Source: JABIBT01 sp964471565
GTDB lineage: Archaea; Nanobdellota; Nanobdellia; SCGC-AAA011-G17; PNOQ01
Direction of reading: 5' to 3'
Length of the DNA stretch: 7,519 nt
NCBI GenBank assembly: GCA_964471565.1
Contig: CAYYFK010000020.1
Coordinates: 1-7,519, forward strand
Shown piece after piece: positions 6,312-7,519 of this stretch. Position 1 is the first letter of the stretch, and every line of letters starts with the position of its first letter. The notes below the pieces were generated by a model. That model made no database searches, was not told where the DNA came from, and saw only the letters and a list, made by a program, of their open reading frames with translations. The translations under genes and the position numbers were made by a program.

Positions 6312-7481
6312 ATGAAAAGTTTGGTGATATTTGTAGTCTTTTTAGTCATCTTTAGTTCTGTCTCCCTTGCTAAAGTTGTTAATGTTCCAGAAGTAAGTGA
6401 AGGAAGTGGAGAAGAGATTCCTTTGCCTTTAGTTCAAGAGAACATTAAAAAATATGTTTATTCTGGAAATAATATTCTTGCGACTGTTGAAGATAATGAA
6501 GTTGAATATTATCATCGAGACAGATTAAGTAGTAGGATGGTTACTGATTCGAATGGGGGAGTAGTTGGAGAATTCTTATCTTTGCCATATGGTCAGAAAA
6601 TAATTCAAACTGGAGTTGATTATCCTTTTACAGGGAAGGAGGAGGATGAATCAGGATTGCATTATTTTGGAGCAAGGTATTATGATTCTGATTTAGGTAA
6701 GTTTACTTCTGTAGATCCTGTTGAGGGGAATGAACCCTATGCTTATGTTTCTAATAATCCAATGATGTTGGTTGATCCTACTGGAATGGCAGGTGCTCCT
6801 GCGGATGCTACGGCCGTTGGAATGCCGGATTATTCCAGAGAGAATCATTTCCCTTCAGTACGGTATTTGTGGAATGAAGCTCAGCAATTTAGATCTGATG
6901 AAGACCAAGCTGCGCACTTTTGGATGGGTTTGCCACATGCTCTTCTTGCGGATGTAATATATAATTTGCCAGGTTCAAATGCAAATAGGTTGGGCAGTCC
7001 GGAATTGGCGAGGTCCGATGCTGAATTTACAGAGTTTACTGTTGGAGCGATGGCTATGGTGGTGGGTGCTGCTTTAGCTTTTATACCTTTTAAAACTCCT
7101 AAATATGCTAAACATGGCGGGAATGTAGAATTATCAACCGGTGCATCAACCTATTCACAAACTCAAGCTATATTGCAACGTAATGCTGATTCTAGAGCTT
7201 TGGCCAGACTTGGTTCAAGAAGGCTTGGAACTAGAGTAACTGCTTTGGATAATCCGCTTGTATTTGAGGTTGATATTCAAGGATTAAAATCTGCGGGGTA
7301 TATTGTGGAAGTTAACCAAAAAGGAATTATGGTTGTTGAAGGCGTTCCTGGTGGTATACCTAAACGTTATTTTAGACAATTATCTCAGAAAGAATGGAGT
7401 ACTGTTATACAAAAAAAAGGGACCATGGCTCCAGAAGGTAAATATTATCATGGAACTGATAGATTTTTTTGGGAAAACTAA
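6312..7481 (+). CDS. Secreted RHS-core protein with C-terminal toxin-like region
   Basis: The product is 389 aa. The signal peptide is residues 1-20 (SVSLA/KVV). Residues about 47-159 are an RHS-associated core: the DRLSSRMVTDSNG segment, LPYGQ, then YPFTGKEEDESGL, ARYYDSDLGKFTSVDP, EPYAYVSNNP and the closing LVDPTGM. Bacterial RHS proteins are typically over 1000 aa with many YD repeats forming a shell and are cleaved after the DPxG motif to free a variable C-terminal toxin. Here the shell is missing and only the terminal core plus about 230 aa remain. That C-terminal part has one hydrophobic stretch (about 243-260), a FEVDIQGL strand and an end with KYYHGTDRFF. I could not assign it to a known toxin fold; an ADP-ribosyltransferase-like or nuclease domain is possible but unsupported. 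No immunity gene is visible before the window ends. The ATG is fixed by the leaderless promoter. Confidence 0.88.
   Translation: MKSLVIFVVFLVIFSSVSLAKVVNVPEVSEGSGEEIPLPLVQENIKKYVYSGNNILATVEDNEVEYYHRDRLSSRMVTDSNGGVVGEFLSLPYGQKIIQTGVDYPFTGKEEDESGLHYFGARYYDSDLGKFTSVDPVEGNEPYAYVSNNPMMLVDPTGMAGAPADATAVGMPDYSRENHFPSVRYLWNEAQQFRSDEDQAAHFWMGLPHALLADVIYNLPGSNANRLGSPELARSDAEFTEFTVGAMAMVVGAALAFIPFKTPKYAKHGGNVELSTGASTYSQTQAILQRNADSRALARLGSRRLGTRVTALDNPLVFEVDIQGLKSAGYIVEVNQKGIMVVEGVPGGIPKRYFRQLSQKEWSTVIQKKGTMAPEGKYYHGTDRFFWEN
6789..7478 (+). other. Variable C-terminal region after the RHS core
   Basis: Residues 160-389 follow the DPTGM motif at which the conserved core ends. The first part (HFWMGLPHALLADVIYNL) and a Gly/Ala-rich hydrophobic segment at 243-260 could pre-insert into or contact a membrane. 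The second part (about 290-389) is basic, with strands such as LVFEVDIQGL and GIMVVEGVPGG. In bacteria this position holds the toxin; here the activity is unknown. Confidence 0.5.
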
Positions 7482-7500
7482 TAAATTAAATCTACATATC

Positions 7501-7519
7501 TTTTTACATCTCTTTCATT
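7501..7519 (+). terminator. Possible T-rich terminator region
   Basis: A TTTTT run at 7501-7505 and a pyrimidine-rich stretch follow the last stop by 20 nt, as in archaeal oligo-T termination. The window ends here, so support is weak. Confidence 0.3.

Noticed and set aside
7425..7478. KptA/ADP-ribosyltransferase domain suggested by the HGT motif near the C-terminus
   Set aside because: In those families HGT lies near the start of the domain, while here only about 10 residues follow it. The other catalytic residues cannot be placed.
1..7519. tRNA, rRNA, CRISPR array, insertion sequence or long DNA repeats
   Set aside because: No cloverleaf, direct-repeat/spacer pattern, transposase or terminal inverted repeats were seen; intergenic space is only 7 nt and 41 nt plus the window ends.

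Overview
The window looks archaeal, most likely from a DPANN-type lineage (Woesearchaeota/Pacearchaeota-like). Two near-identical TATA boxes (TTTAAATA) lie 22-25 nt upstream of start codons, a spacing that fits leaderless transcripts. The DNA is AT-rich with a G-over-C coding strand, and all genes are on the + strand. TGA, TAG and TAA are each used once as stops, so the standard code applies. The lineage is inferred, because no ribosomal or marker gene is present.

Layout: (1) a promoter at 13-20 drives a small membrane-anchored, cysteine-rich protein (45-431). (2) Seven nucleotides later begins a giant secreted protein of 1943 aa (439-6270). Its apparent order is: signal peptide; N-terminal beta-propeller-like repeats; two PKD/Ig-like domains; a YCF48/BNR-like propeller that seems to be interrupted by a jelly-roll (CBM-like) domain, itself interrupted by a cysteine-rich block with a 75-aa duplication; two more PKD/Ig-like domains; a CC-motif cysteine region; a complete Hint (hedgehog/intein-type) self-processing domain; and a 66-aa tail with three N-glycosylation sequons and an aromatic amphipathic end. 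(3) A second TATA box at 6283-6290 drives a 389-aa secreted protein (6312-7481) with one RHS-associated core and a C-terminal region of unrecognised type, as in polymorphic toxins but without the long RHS barrel. The window ends 38 nt after this gene.

Taken together, this is a cell-surface or secreted locus: two co-transcribed exported proteins, one of them a very large adhesin-like molecule with a Hint domain, beside an RHS-tip protein. The most interesting points are the Hint domain placed just before a possible C-terminal sorting tail (its +1 residue is Lys, so ordinary splicing is not expected), a similar C-terminal tail on both operon partners, the almost exclusive placement of sequons in the tail, the nested domain architecture, and the adjacency of a Hint domain and an RHS core on separate genes. 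Domain calls are by eye from motifs and have not been confirmed by profile or structure searches.
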